The translations under genes and the position numbers were made by a program. The notes under the pieces were generated by a model that had not been told where the DNA came from, did no database searches, and was given only the letters and a program-made list of their open reading frames with translations. A DNA stretch of 64,000 bases from Alphaproteobacteria bacterium (GTDB taxonomy: Bacteria; Pseudomonadota; Alphaproteobacteria; MPNO01; UBA830). Below, one piece after another: positions 25,958-34,402 of this stretch. The stretch's first letter is position 1; each line of letters starts with the position of its first letter. Where the stretch lies: positions 1 to 64,000 of the forward strand of contig JAJEBT010000199.1 of the NCBI GenBank assembly GCA_022822405.1, given 5' to 3'.

Positions 25958-26809
25958 ATGGATCTCACATCGAACGCCGGACTGTTCGCTGACTGGCACG
26001 TGGTCGCCGATATCGAGAATCTCCGCCGATCCGGCAGCCACGAGACACGGCTGTTCGGAACGCATCTTGCGATATCGCGGCCCGGCGACGGGCCCGCTGT
26101 CGTTCTTGCCGGCGGGAAAAAGGTCGTGGCGCGGGAGAAGTACGGCTTCGTCTGGGCGAGCCTCGGGGAACCGTTTGCCGACATCATTGATATCCCCGAG
26201 GCGGAAGAGGACGACCGCCATATCGTGACCGGCGGCTCGATCGCCGTTCACGCATCGGGATTGCGGGTGGTGGAAAACTTTCTCGACATGGGGCATTTTC
26301 CGTTCGTGCATGCCGGCTGGCTCGGTACCGAGCCGCACACAGAGGTCCCGGCCTACGAGGTTGCCTTCACCGGAGACGACCAGATTCTGGCGACCGACTG
26401 CAGGTTCTTCCAGCCGGTCGCCTCGCCGACCGCAGAGAGCGGCTTCATGGTCGACTACGTCTACCGCGTGTTCCGGCCCTACACCGTCGCCCTCTACAAG
26501 AGCAACCCGACGCAGCCGGACCGCAAAGACTTCATCGCCCTGTTTGTCCAGCCGGTCGACGAGGAACGCTGCGTCGCCCATCCGTTCCTGTGCTATCTCA
26601 TGGACGGGATCGACCGCGCCACGGTGCGCTGGTTCATGCAGTTGATCTTCGCCCAGGACAAGCCGATCCTCGAGAACCAGCTTCCGAAGAAACTGCCGCT
26701 CGACCCGCGCACCGAGACCCCGGTCCGGGCCGATGCCGTCTCGGTGTCCTACCGGCGCTGGCTGCGGGACCGGCGCGTCAGCTACGGCGCCGTTCCGCAG
26801 GCGGTCTGA
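25958..26809 (+). CDS. ndmC: Rieske-less non-heme iron oxygenase subunit, NdmC-like (first copy)
   Basis: 283-residue catalytic protein of the Rieske oxygenase family that lacks the Rieske cluster. After LFADWHVVADIE and TRLFGTHLAIS the stretch that should carry CxH and CxxH is only about 15 residues, and the chain goes straight to KYGFVWASLG. The mononuclear iron site is intact: N107-FL-D110-MG-H113-FPFV-H118, with Asp234 in QDKPILENQ as third ligand. NdmC of Pseudomonas putida CBB5 has the same composition and takes electrons from a Rieske domain on NdmD. The next genes are a paralogue, an NdmD-like reductase and a GST-like protein. N-demethylation is inferred. The substrate is unknown. ATG 25958 gives the NdmC length. 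Confidence 0.85.
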   Translation: MDLTSNAGLFADWHVVADIENLRRSGSHETRLFGTHLAISRPGDGPAVVLAGGKKVVAREKYGFVWASLGEPFADIIDIPEAEEDDRHIVTGGSIAVHASGLRVVENFLDMGHFPFVHAGWLGTEPHTEVPAYEVAFTGDDQILATDCRFFQPVASPTAESGFMVDYVYRVFRPYTVALYKSNPTQPDRKDFIALFVQPVDEERCVAHPFLCYLMDGIDRATVRWFMQLIFAQDKPILENQLPKKLPLDPRTETPVRADAVSVSYRRWLRDRRVSYGAVPQAV

Positions 26810-26813
26810 AGCC

Positions 26814-27725
26814 ATGGCCGCAGAACAAGCGTGGCGAACGGCCAATGGAGGCGCCATAGCCGAACCCGCATGCACGGATCCGGTCGTGCTCGACCTGTGG
26901 CATGCAATCGGCGCAGTGAACGAGACGTTCGAAGTGCAGCACACGGAACTTCTGGGCCAGCCGCTGGCATACCGGATCGACGCAGGCGGCACTCCCCAGG
27001 TTCGGCGGCATGGCGGCCCGGGAGACGGCGGCGCCCTGCCGGCACGCATCGCCTACGGCTACGTCTGGTGCAGTCTCGGCACGCCCGCGAACGAGCTGTT
27101 TCCGATTCCGGAATACGAGGAAGAGGATCGCCGCAACCTCAACGCCGCGAGCATCGGGGTGCACGTGTCGGCACCGCGCGCGATCGAGAACTTTCTCGAC
27201 CTCGGTCATTTCCCGTTCGTGCATACCGACATCCTCGGCGTCGAACCGCACACCGAAGTCAGGGAATACCGGGTGGAGGTGAGCGAGGACAACCGCGAGA
27301 TCGTCGCCACGAACTGCATGTTCTATCAGCCGAAGGCGGCCGCAACGTCGGAGGCCGGAGCGGATGTTGAATACGTGTACCGGGTGCCCCATCCCTTCTG
27401 TTCGGTGCTCTACAAGTCGAGCCCTCTCGATCCGGAGCGCATGGACGTCATCGCTCTCTTCTGCCAGCCCCTCGACGAGCAGCGCACCCGTGCCCACATG
27501 CTTCTCAGCATCCTCGACGAGGGCAGCGAGGACCGTGATATCCGGGCCTTCCAGCAGATGATTTTCGGCCAGGACAAGCCGATTCTGGAAAACCAGTTTC
27601 CGAAGAAGCTGCCGCTCGACCCGCGCGCAGAGACCCCGATCCGGGCCGACAAGTCAGCCATCTTCTACCGCCGCTGGCTGAGCGATCTCGGCCTGACCTA
27701 CGGCGTGGTCCCGGCCGCGTCATGA
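26814..27725 (+). CDS. ndmC: Rieske-less non-heme iron oxygenase subunit, NdmC-like (second copy)
   Basis: 303-residue paralogue of the preceding protein, four bases downstream. It too has no Rieske ligands: residues 30-90 run from LWHAIGAVNETFE through TELLGQPLAYRI to YGYVWCSLG without CxH or CxxH. The iron site is complete: N126-FL-D129-LG-H132-FPFV-H137 and Asp254 in QDKPILENQ. The two copies share long segments such as KPILENQxPKKLPLDPR but differ around the likely substrate pocket, so they may form a mixed oligomer or act on different substrates. The stop overlaps the reductase start as ATGA. Confidence 0.85.
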   Translation: MAAEQAWRTANGGAIAEPACTDPVVLDLWHAIGAVNETFEVQHTELLGQPLAYRIDAGGTPQVRRHGGPGDGGALPARIAYGYVWCSLGTPANELFPIPEYEEEDRRNLNAASIGVHVSAPRAIENFLDLGHFPFVHTDILGVEPHTEVREYRVEVSEDNREIVATNCMFYQPKAAATSEAGADVEYVYRVPHPFCSVLYKSSPLDPERMDVIALFCQPLDEQRTRAHMLLSILDEGSEDRDIRAFQQMIFGQDKPILENQFPKKLPLDPRAETPIRADKSAIFYRRWLSDLGLTYGVVPAAS

Positions 27726-29533
27726 GCACCGCGAGCGCAACCCCGGGCCCCGGAACTACCCGGGCCGACACGGCCGGCGCGGATCCCGCGCGGGCGTGGC
27801 ATCCGGTGGCGGCCGCGCATGACCTTCCTTACCGGCATGTCTTTCACGGCCAGTTGCTGGGACGAGAGCTTGCGATCTGGCGCGCAGACGACGGCTACGT
27901 GAACGCCTGGGAGAACCGCTGCCTGCATCGCGGCGTGCGCCTTTCCATCGGCGTCAATGACGGCCGCGAACTCAAGTGCCAGTATCACGGCTGGCGCTAC
28001 GCCAACCGGACGGCCGGCTGCACCTACATCCCCGCCCATCCGGCCGACGCGCCGGCGCGGACGATCTGCAACCGCACCTTCCCGGCGGTGGAGCGCCACG
28101 GGCTGGTATGGTCGGGCGAAGCGCCAGAAGGCGATGTCCCCGACCATTGCGGCTTCCCGGCGCCGCTGGCGCTGCGCGGCATCGCCGTCAACGCGCCGCC
28201 GGGGCTGGTCGCGGAGCGTCTCGCCGGATACCGGTTCCTGCCGTGCGGGCGGCTCGACGCCGACGACGCCGACATCGATGCCACCATCGTTTCTCCCTGG
28301 GCCGTTCGGCTGAATGCCTCCGTCGACGGCGATGCGACCGGCCTTCTGCTCCTGGTGCAGCCGGTGGATTCGCATCGCTCCGTGATTCGCGGGGTGGTCG
28401 ACCGGGGCAGCGGCGCCGCGCCGGACAGCGCAATTCTGCGCCATCACAACGGGCGGCTGGGGGCATTGCGCGACGCCATCGAGAGGGAGGCTGCGGAACT
28501 GGAGATGCCGGAGCCTCTGGAACCGGCCATCGAACGGTTGCCGCCCGACCTCGCGAGAATCCCGGAGCCGCGAAAAGGCGGCCGGCAGGCGGCGCTCCGC
28601 GTCGAGGTGGCGCGGAAATGGCCCGCCGCCGAGGGCATATGCGGCTTCCGTCTGCTTCCGGTCTCCGGCACCCTGCCGACGTTCCAGCCGGGGGCCCATG
28701 TCGACGTCCACATGCCGAACGGCCTGATCCGGCAGTATTCCCTGGTCAATGGTCCCGGCGAAACCGACGGGTTCGTCCTCGGCGTGAAGCTCGAGCCCGA
28801 ATCGACAGGCGGCTCGCTGTGCATGCACGAGGCGGTGCGCGAGGGCGACGTGCTCGCGGTCTCCGAACCGCGGAACAATTTCACGCTGCGACGCGACGCG
28901 ACGCGCTCGCTCCTGATTGCCGGCGGCATCGGGATCACGCCGCTCCTGTCGATGGCGCGGACGCTCGATCACGGCGGCCTCGGGTACGAACTTCACTATT
29001 TCGCGCAGAACGAGGAACAGGTCGCGTTCCGCGACATCCTCGATGGCCTCGGCGACCGGGTTCGCCTCCATCTCGGCCTCGGGGCAGCCGAGACAGGCGC
29101 GGCCCTCGACCAGCTGCTTGCCGGCCGCGAGGATCGCATGCATGTCTATCTCTGCGGTCCCGGGCCCATGCTGGAGGCGGCGCGGAGCACCGCCGAGCAG
29201 CGGGGCTGGCCCGACGAGGCGGTGCATTTCGAGTATTTCGCGAATCCCAACGAGATCGACGACAGTTCGTCCTTCGAGATCGACCTCGCGCGCTCGTGCC
29301 TAACGCTCGATGTGCCGGCCGGCAGGACGATCCTCGAGATCCTGCGCGAGAACGGCGTCGATCTTCCCTCGTCCTGTGAACAGGGAGCGTGCGGAACGTG
29401 CGCTGTCCCGGTCCTCGAGGGGCAACCGGACCACCAGGATGTCTATCTGAGCGATGCGGAAAAGGCCGCCGGCGACCGTATCATGACCTGCGTCTCGCGT
29501 GCCGGATCCGGCCGGCTCGTACTCGATATCTGA
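27722..29533 (+). CDS. ndmD: Reductase with extra N-terminal Rieske domain, NdmD-like
   Basis: 603-residue electron-transfer protein. Residues 25-135 are a Rieske ferredoxin domain (C67-L-H69 and C86-QY-H89). Residues about 145-285 look like a degenerate oxygenase-type domain without iron ligands. Residues 290-505 are an FNR module (FAD motif RQYSL, NAD motif GGIGITPLLSM). Residues 515-603 are a plant-type [2Fe-2S] ferredoxin (C552, C557, C560, C590). This order and length match NdmD, which feeds NdmA, NdmB and the Rieske-less NdmC. It overlaps the upstream gene by four bases and should supply the Rieske centre that both upstream subunits lack. Confidence 0.93.
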   Translation: MSTASATPGPGTTRADTAGADPARAWHPVAAAHDLPYRHVFHGQLLGRELAIWRADDGYVNAWENRCLHRGVRLSIGVNDGRELKCQYHGWRYANRTAGCTYIPAHPADAPARTICNRTFPAVERHGLVWSGEAPEGDVPDHCGFPAPLALRGIAVNAPPGLVAERLAGYRFLPCGRLDADDADIDATIVSPWAVRLNASVDGDATGLLLLVQPVDSHRSVIRGVVDRGSGAAPDSAILRHHNGRLGALRDAIEREAAELEMPEPLEPAIERLPPDLARIPEPRKGGRQAALRVEVARKWPAAEGICGFRLLPVSGTLPTFQPGAHVDVHMPNGLIRQYSLVNGPGETDGFVLGVKLEPESTGGSLCMHEAVREGDVLAVSEPRNNFTLRRDATRSLLIAGGIGITPLLSMARTLDHGGLGYELHYFAQNEEQVAFRDILDGLGDRVRLHLGLGAAETGAALDQLLAGREDRMHVYLCGPGPMLEAARSTAEQRGWPDEAVHFEYFANPNEIDDSSSFEIDLARSCLTLDVPAGRTILEILRENGVDLPSSCEQGACGTCAVPVLEGQPDHQDVYLSDAEKAAGDRIMTCVSRAGSGRLVLDI

Positions 29534-29540
29534 AGCGGCG

Positions 29541-30188
29541 ATGGCTCTCACGCTCTACGATTACGAACTGTCGGGGAACTGCTACAAGCTGCGTCTCCTG
29601 ATGAACATTCTCGGCGTGGACTATGCTCCGGTCCCGATCGACTTCTATCCGGGCCGGGAACACAAGTCCGCGGAATTCCTCGAGAAGAATCCGCTCGGGC
29701 AACTGCCCGTAATCGATGACGACGGTTTCGTGCTGCGCGACGCTCAGGCCATCCTCGTCTATCTCGCCTCGAAGTTCGATCCGTCGGGGCAGTGGTATCC
29801 GGTCGGGGATGTCCGGCTGCTCGGCGAAGTCAGCCAGTGGCTGGCATTCGCCGACGGCATCACCGCGACATCTTCGGCGGCGCGGCTGCATGACGGCCTC
29901 TTCTACGACTTCGACGTCGAAGCCTGCCGCTCGGAAGCGCATCGGCTGTTCCGGATCCTCGACGAGCAGCTGTGGTTTTCGGAAGCCGAGAATTCGGGCT
30001 GGATCTGCAGCGCCCAGCATCCGACGATCGCAGACATCGCCTGTTTCCCTTATGTGATCCTCTCGGAGGAGGGCGGCATCTTCCGACAGGACTATCCGGC
30101 CATCCGGCGGTGGACGGACCGGGTGAAGCGCATTCCGGGCTTTGTCGTGATGCCGGGTGTCTTTCCTGTCGGCCCCGACCGGGCCTGA
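29541..30188 (+). CDS. ndmE: Glutathione S-transferase-like protein, NdmE-like
   Basis: 215-residue GST fold: thioredoxin-like N-terminal half (LTLYDYELSGNCYKLRLLMN, NPLGQLPVIDDDG, AQAILVYLA) and an all-helical C-terminal half (HPTIADIACFPYV). It starts seven bases after the NdmD-like gene. In P. putida CBB5 the GST-like NdmE is needed to assemble the NdmC-NdmD complex, and the same gene order here suggests the same structural role. A catalytic GST role cannot be excluded. Confidence 0.85.
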   Translation: MALTLYDYELSGNCYKLRLLMNILGVDYAPVPIDFYPGREHKSAEFLEKNPLGQLPVIDDDGFVLRDAQAILVYLASKFDPSGQWYPVGDVRLLGEVSQWLAFADGITATSSAARLHDGLFYDFDVEACRSEAHRLFRILDEQLWFSEAENSGWICSAQHPTIADIACFPYVILSEEGGIFRQDYPAIRRWTDRVKRIPGFVVMPGVFPVGPDRA

Positions 30189-30383
30189 CGGATTGCCGGA
30201 GCGAAATGAGCGACAGCGGCCATCGCCGTCCGCCGGATTTCCCGGTTCTTTGCTGCAGGCTGGACGCCGGGGTCACCGGACGGTAGGAACGGCAATTCGT
30301 TGCCCGCCGCCTCGAGGCAACGCCGACGGCAAACCAAAACCCCGAAATCCGGTTGCGAATGCGACGACGGACGGACAAGAGAC

Positions 30384-31469
30384 ATGACCGACGGAAAGCT
30401 TGAGAGACTGATCGGCCACGCGCCGGTCAAGGACCTCCAGATCGCGCGCGGCGGCTCCGGGCTGACCGATCCCGGCTTGTCGTTGCCCGGCGATGGCTCC
30501 GTGCTCGTGATCTCGACCCGGTCGCAGAGCGTTGTTGCGGAAAGGATCATCGAACGACTCGGCCCGCGGTTCGGCGCATGGATAGGTGAAGCCGTCATGC
30601 ATGTCCCCGAAGCCGACGCGGACCGGGCCGTGGAGCTGGCGTCGCGGTGCGGCGCCGGAAGCGTGATCGCGGTCGGCGGCGGCTCGGCCATCGGCCTCGC
30701 CAAGGCCGTCGCCCTCCAGAAAGACGTCACCATCGTTGCGATCCCGTCGACTTATTCCGGATCCGAGATGACGGACATCTGGGGGATTACGGAGGAGGCC
30801 GGCAAGGTAACCGGACGGGATGCGCGCGTTGTGCCGGCGGTGGCGATCTATGACGCCGAGCTGATGCGAACGCTGCCGCCGGCAATCGCCGGGCCGAGCG
30901 GCATCAACACGATCGCCCACTCCGTCGAGGCGCTCTACGCGCAGAACGGAACCGAACTGCTGTCGGAAATCGCCGAGGAGGGCATCAGGCGGATGGCGGC
31001 GGCGCTCCGGGTGATCTGCGGGCCCGGGCGTGAGACCGACGCTCTGGAGCCGGCGCTCGACGAGGCAATCCTCGGCGCCATCCTTTGCGGAAGCGCGCTG
31101 GCAAAGGCGACGATGGGCATACATCACAAATTGTGCCACGTCCTCGGCGGAACCTTCGGTCTGCCGCACGCGGAAACCCACACCGTGGTCCTCCCCCATG
31201 CCGCGGCCTACAACAGCGAAGCCGCGCCGGAGGCCATGGACGCCATATGCCGCGCGCTCGGCTCCGGTTCCGCGCCCGCGGGCCTTCAGGAGCTCGCACG
31301 CAAGGTTGGCGCGCCGACCAGCCTCGGCGACATAGGGTTCGAAGAACGAAATCTCGACCGGGCTGCTGACATCGCAACAGAATCGCCCTATTACAACCCG
31401 CGCCCCGTCGATCGCGACAGCGTCCGCGCCCTGCTCGACGACGCGTTTCATGGACGGGACGCAGCCTGA
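30384..31469 (+). CDS. Maleylacetate reductase-like iron-containing dehydrogenase
   Basis: 361-residue group III alcohol dehydrogenase-fold enzyme close to maleylacetate reductases, which reduce maleylacetate to 3-oxoadipate with NAD(P)H. Features are VGGGSAIGLAKAVAL, IPSTYSGSEMT, HSVEALYA, and the metal-region HHKLCHVLGGTFGLPHAETH. It starts 195 bases after the NdmE-like gene, so it may have its own promoter. It would serve breakdown of hydroxyquinol-type aromatics. No hydroxyquinol dioxygenase of the intradiol type is seen in the window. Confidence 0.87.
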   Translation: MTDGKLERLIGHAPVKDLQIARGGSGLTDPGLSLPGDGSVLVISTRSQSVVAERIIERLGPRFGAWIGEAVMHVPEADADRAVELASRCGAGSVIAVGGGSAIGLAKAVALQKDVTIVAIPSTYSGSEMTDIWGITEEAGKVTGRDARVVPAVAIYDAELMRTLPPAIAGPSGINTIAHSVEALYAQNGTELLSEIAEEGIRRMAAALRVICGPGRETDALEPALDEAILGAILCGSALAKATMGIHHKLCHVLGGTFGLPHAETHTVVLPHAAAYNSEAAPEAMDAICRALGSGSAPAGLQELARKVGAPTSLGDIGFEERNLDRAADIATESPYYNPRPVDRDSVRALLDDAFHGRDAA

Positions 31470-31501
31470 AGGCGCGTTCGAAACCCGGGAGATCGCAAGA
31501 C

Positions 31502-31966
31502 ATGGCCGAAGCCACACCGAAGACCGAAGTCACCATGAAGATGTCCGCCAGCTGCCCGCATCACGCGCGGAGCGATATCAGCGTGCGGGACCTTGAAAGC
31601 GTGATCGACGAACCAACCGAACGCGGCGGCACCAATCTCGGCCTCACGCCCACCGAGACCCTGATCGCATCGCTCATCGGCTGCACGAACGTCATCACGC
31701 AGCGGATCTCGGAAGGGTACGGGCTTCACATCGATGCCATGAACATCGACGCCCAGGCGCAATTCGACCGGCGCGGCGTCATGCTCCAGGAAGAGGTCGG
31801 TGTGCCGTTCCCGGAGATCACGCTGACGATCTCGATCACGACACCGGATGTGGCTGCGGATTTCGACAAGGTCCGCACCGATCTCGGAAAGTTCTGTCCG
31901 ATCGCCAAGGTGATCCGCCAGTCGGGCACCGTCATCAACGAGAATTGGGAGATTTCCGCGTCCTGA
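31502..31966 (+). CDS. OsmC-family protein
   Basis: 154 residues with the OsmC/Ohr fold and the two cysteines of the thiol-peroxidase pair: one in LIGCTNVI and one in KFCPIAKVI. OsmC proteins reduce organic hydroperoxides, and some act as acyl-thioester hydrolases in degradation clusters. It lies 32 bases after the maleylacetate reductase gene in the same orientation. A detoxifying role beside oxygenases is plausible. Confidence 0.87.
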   Translation: MAEATPKTEVTMKMSASCPHHARSDISVRDLESVIDEPTERGGTNLGLTPTETLIASLIGCTNVITQRISEGYGLHIDAMNIDAQAQFDRRGVMLQEEVGVPFPEITLTISITTPDVAADFDKVRTDLGKFCPIAKVIRQSGTVINENWEISAS

Positions 31967-32007
31967 AGGCGCGGAAACTCTGCCCGCAACGCTCCGTGGA
32001 GGATGAC

Positions 32008-32631
32008 ATGGTACGGGTGACACCAGTTGCACGCGAGAACGCGCCAGAGCTCGAGGATGTCTTCCAGCGCGCGGAGAAGGCGCTCGGTTTCGTGCCCACC
32101 AGTTTCTTCGCCATGGCCCGGGCGCCCGGCATTCTCCGCGCCTTCACGCGGCTGTCGCGGGAAGTGATCGGAATACCCGGCACGGTTCCGCTGCCGCTCA
32201 AGCGCATGGTCGCCTACATGGCCAGCCGCACCGCCGGCTGCCAATACTGTTCGGCGCACACCGCCGAATCGGCCGCGGCCGTCGACGGCGTGCCGCCGGA
32301 GAAGATCGCCGCGATCTGGAGCTACGAGACGAGCCCGCTCTTCGACGAGGCGGAACGGGCCGCGCTGCGGATGGCCCAAGGGGCCGGCGCCTCTCCCAAT
32401 GCGGTCACGGACGACGATTTCGACGACCTCCGGAAGCATTTCGACGACAACCAGATTGTCGAGCTCGTTGCCACTGTCTGCCTGTTCGGCTGGCTCAATC
32501 GCTGGAACGACACCATGGCGACGGATCTCGAGGAGCGGCCGCTCGAATTCGGCCTGGCGAACCTGACCGGGAGCGGGTGGACGCCCGGCAAGCACGCCCC
32601 CGCCGACGACCGCCGGGAGGCTCGCTCTTGA
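32008..32631 (+). CDS. Carboxymuconolactone decarboxylase family / AhpD-like protein
   Basis: 207 residues. A helical AhpD-like core with the redox motif C78-QY-C81-SA-H84 and a preceding ALGFVPTSFFAMARAP segment typical of alkylhydroperoxidase-like CMD proteins. The CxxC points to peroxidase activity rather than lactone decarboxylation. The ATG at 32008 follows GGAGG. The stop overlaps the TTG start of the next gene. Confidence 0.88.
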   Translation: MVRVTPVARENAPELEDVFQRAEKALGFVPTSFFAMARAPGILRAFTRLSREVIGIPGTVPLPLKRMVAYMASRTAGCQYCSAHTAESAAAVDGVPPEKIAAIWSYETSPLFDEAERAALRMAQGAGASPNAVTDDDFDDLRKHFDDNQIVELVATVCLFGWLNRWNDTMATDLEERPLEFGLANLTGSGWTPGKHAPADDRREARS

Positions 32632-33476
32632 ACCACACGCCACGCGAGGGCCCCCAGGGTCCGGACGCCTACCCGTCCCTTGACGGCCGGTCGGTCATCG
32701 TGACCGGCGGCGGCCAGGGGCTGGGACGGAGCATGGCTCTCGCGCTCGCCGAACGCGGTGCCAACGTCACCATCGCCGTGGCGCGCGAGACCGAGACGCT
32801 CGACGACACCGTCAACGACGCGGCTGAGCTTCCCGGCACCGTCCGGGGCATCCGGGGGGATATCCGGAGTCCCGGAGACTGCGCCGATATCGTCCGCTTC
32901 GCCCTGGACAGCTTCGGACACATCGAGGCACTGGTGAACAACGCCGCGCGCGGCACCTACTACGTGAGCGAAGCCGCCGGCGGCAGGGGGGCTAGGTTCT
33001 GGGAGGCGGACCGCGACCGCTGGGCGGAAGCGCTGACCATCAACGTCATCGGCACGTTCCACATGACGGCGGCGGCAGCGCCCCACATGACGGCGCAGGC
33101 ATTCGGCCGCATCGTCAACGTCTCGACCAGCGACCGATCGATGGTCCGCCCGACCAATACGCCCTACGGCCCTTCAAAGGCGGCGCTCGAAGCCATGAGC
33201 AAGGCGTGGGCCGGGGAGCTCGAGGAACATGGCGTGACCGTGAACGTCCTGCTGCCCGGAGGGGCGGCGGATACACGGATGGCGACCGGGGTGACCCGCA
33301 GGCCGCTTCTTTCCGCGGGCATCATGAACGCGGCAATCCTGTGGCTGTGCTCGGACCGGTCGGACGGCCATACCGGCGGCCGCTATATCGGCGAGGACTG
33401 GGACACGGGCGCGGAACCGGACGACGCCGCATCAGGAGCCCGTCAGCCATCGCACGACCTGCCGGTGATCATGTAG
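32628..33476 (+). CDS. SDR-family oxidoreductase with TTG start
   Basis: 282-residue short-chain dehydrogenase: GGGQGLGRS cofactor motif, NNAARG, Ser in VSTSDRS and catalytic YGPSK. No ATG lies near the expected N-terminus. A TTG at 32628, overlapping the previous stop as TTGA and preceded by GGGAGG nine bases upstream, gives a sensible start (LNHTPREG read as Met-first). It likely oxidises an alcohol intermediate. It is last in the rightward series and convergent with the NIPSNAP gene. Confidence 0.88.
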   Translation: MNHTPREGPQGPDAYPSLDGRSVIVTGGGQGLGRSMALALAERGANVTIAVARETETLDDTVNDAAELPGTVRGIRGDIRSPGDCADIVRFALDSFGHIEALVNNAARGTYYVSEAAGGRGARFWEADRDRWAEALTINVIGTFHMTAAAAPHMTAQAFGRIVNVSTSDRSMVRPTNTPYGPSKAALEAMSKAWAGELEEHGVTVNVLLPGGAADTRMATGVTRRPLLSAGIMNAAILWLCSDRSDGHTGGRYIGEDWDTGAEPDDAASGARQPSHDLPVIM

Positions 33477-33497
33477 CCGGGAACGCCCGGCCCGATC

Positions 33498-33821
33498 CTA
33501 CCGGACGGTGGATTTCTCGGTGGGCACGATCCGCGTGATGACCATGGCGTCGCGGTCAAGCATCTCGGGAAGGCGTGGAGCGATGTCGTTCTTCCAGAAA
33601 TCGCTCTCGTATACCGCTTCATAGAGCCTTTCGCGCTCGGCCTCGCTCTCGAAACGCCGCAGCCAGATGTAGACCGAGTCGTCCGCCTCGCCGCGGAAGC
33701 TACCGCAGATGACGGCGCCCTTGGAGACCTGGAACGGGATGATCTCGTTCTCCATGATCTGCAGCCACTGATCCATCTTGCCGGGATGGACCTTGTACTG
33801 GCGAAGTTCGTAGAATGACAT
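33498..33821 (-). CDS. NIPSNAP-family protein
   Basis: 107 residues of the dimeric ferredoxin-like NIPSNAP fold (MSFYELRQYKVHPGKMDQW, YIWLRRFESEAERERLYEAV). No enzymatic activity is firmly known. Bacterial copies often sit in aromatic or lipid degradation clusters. It is on the minus strand downstream of tRNA-Pro. Confidence 0.88.
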   Translation of the reverse strand: MSFYELRQYKVHPGKMDQWLQIMENEIIPFQVSKGAVICGSFRGEADDSVYIWLRRFESEAERERLYEAVYESDFWKNDIAPRLPEMLDRDAMVITRIVPTEKSTVR

Positions 33822-34005
33822 TGCTGATCTCCCGCAGGATCCGGACTGAACTGCACGACCCGGGAAGGCGCAGGCCGGGCATCGGGTCCGGACCTATCCC
33901 GCCGCATGGCCGGCAGCCAGCCGGAAGTGTGACAGCGGATCGCCGAACCCGCCCGTCCGGCAGTGAAGAACCCGGGAGCCGCGACCGAAGCCCCCGAATG
34001 GAGAA

Positions 34006-34082
34006 TGGTCGGAGTGAGTGGATTCGAACCACCGGCCCCTGCCTCCCGAAGACAGTGCTCTACCAGGCTGAGCTACACTCCG
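34006..34082 (-). tRNA. tRNA-Pro (anticodon CGG)
   Basis: 77 bases forming a full cloverleaf. The acceptor stem CGGAGTG/CACTCCG is followed by A and an encoded CCA. The D arm is GCTC/GAGC. The anticodon stem CTGTC/GGCAG holds the loop TTCGGGA with CGG at positions 34-36. The T loop is TTCGAAT. No integrated element is apparent at its 3' end, where the NIPSNAP gene follows. Confidence 0.97.
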
Positions 34083-34203
34083 ATCCGCGGGCGTTATACC
34101 GGCCCGTCATGGAGTTGGCAACATGCCGGCGTTCGGTTCGGCCACCCGGTTCGCCGGCATTTTTGTGCTTGACCGCGGCGCCGAAACGTAGCATTTCGGA
34201 GTC

Positions 34204-34258
34204 TGCGCCGATTTGAGCTCTGCTTGCGGGCGCCTAACAAATGCAGCTAAAACGGCGG
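34204..34258 (+). promoter_or_regulatory. SAM-II riboswitch upstream of metY
   Basis: The sequence follows the SAM-II consensus closely. Stem GCGCC (34205-34209) pairs with GGCGC (34229-34233). The loop begins GATTTGAG and contains CTGC (34220-34223), which can form the pseudoknot with GCAG (34243-34246). The conserved AACAAATGCAGCTAAAA follows. SAM-II (metA) elements occur in alphaproteobacteria before methionine genes and repress them when S-adenosylmethionine is abundant. The gene 145 bases downstream is metY, which fits. Confidence 0.88.
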
Positions 34259-34266
34259 AAGACCAA

Positions 34267-34300
34267 CCCGCCCGGAACGCCGCGGCGGGATTTGTCTGTT
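34267..34300 (+). terminator. Candidate attenuator hairpin of the SAM-II leader
   Basis: Stem 34267-34275 pairs with 34280-34289 (nine base pairs, one bulge, loop AACG), followed by the T-rich ATTTGTCTGTT. It sits nine bases after the riboswitch core, where a transcription terminator controlled by ligand binding would be. The T tract is imperfect, so control at translation is also possible. A second hairpin at 34362-34380 lies just before the metY ribosome site. Confidence 0.5.
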
Positions 34301-34402
34301 TGCACCCCCCTTAGCGTTCCGGCCGTCTCCTTCCGCTGCCCTGGCGGCGTTGGATCCACAATGCCGGGTTCCCCCCGGCAGCAACGGAAGGAACGCACGA
34401 CC

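Noticed and set aside
34290-34312. A second GATTTGT...TTGCA stretch taken at first as the SAM-II core
   Set aside because: No GCTAAA element follows it. The true aptamer is upstream at 34204-34258 and this stretch is the T-rich tail of the next hairpin.
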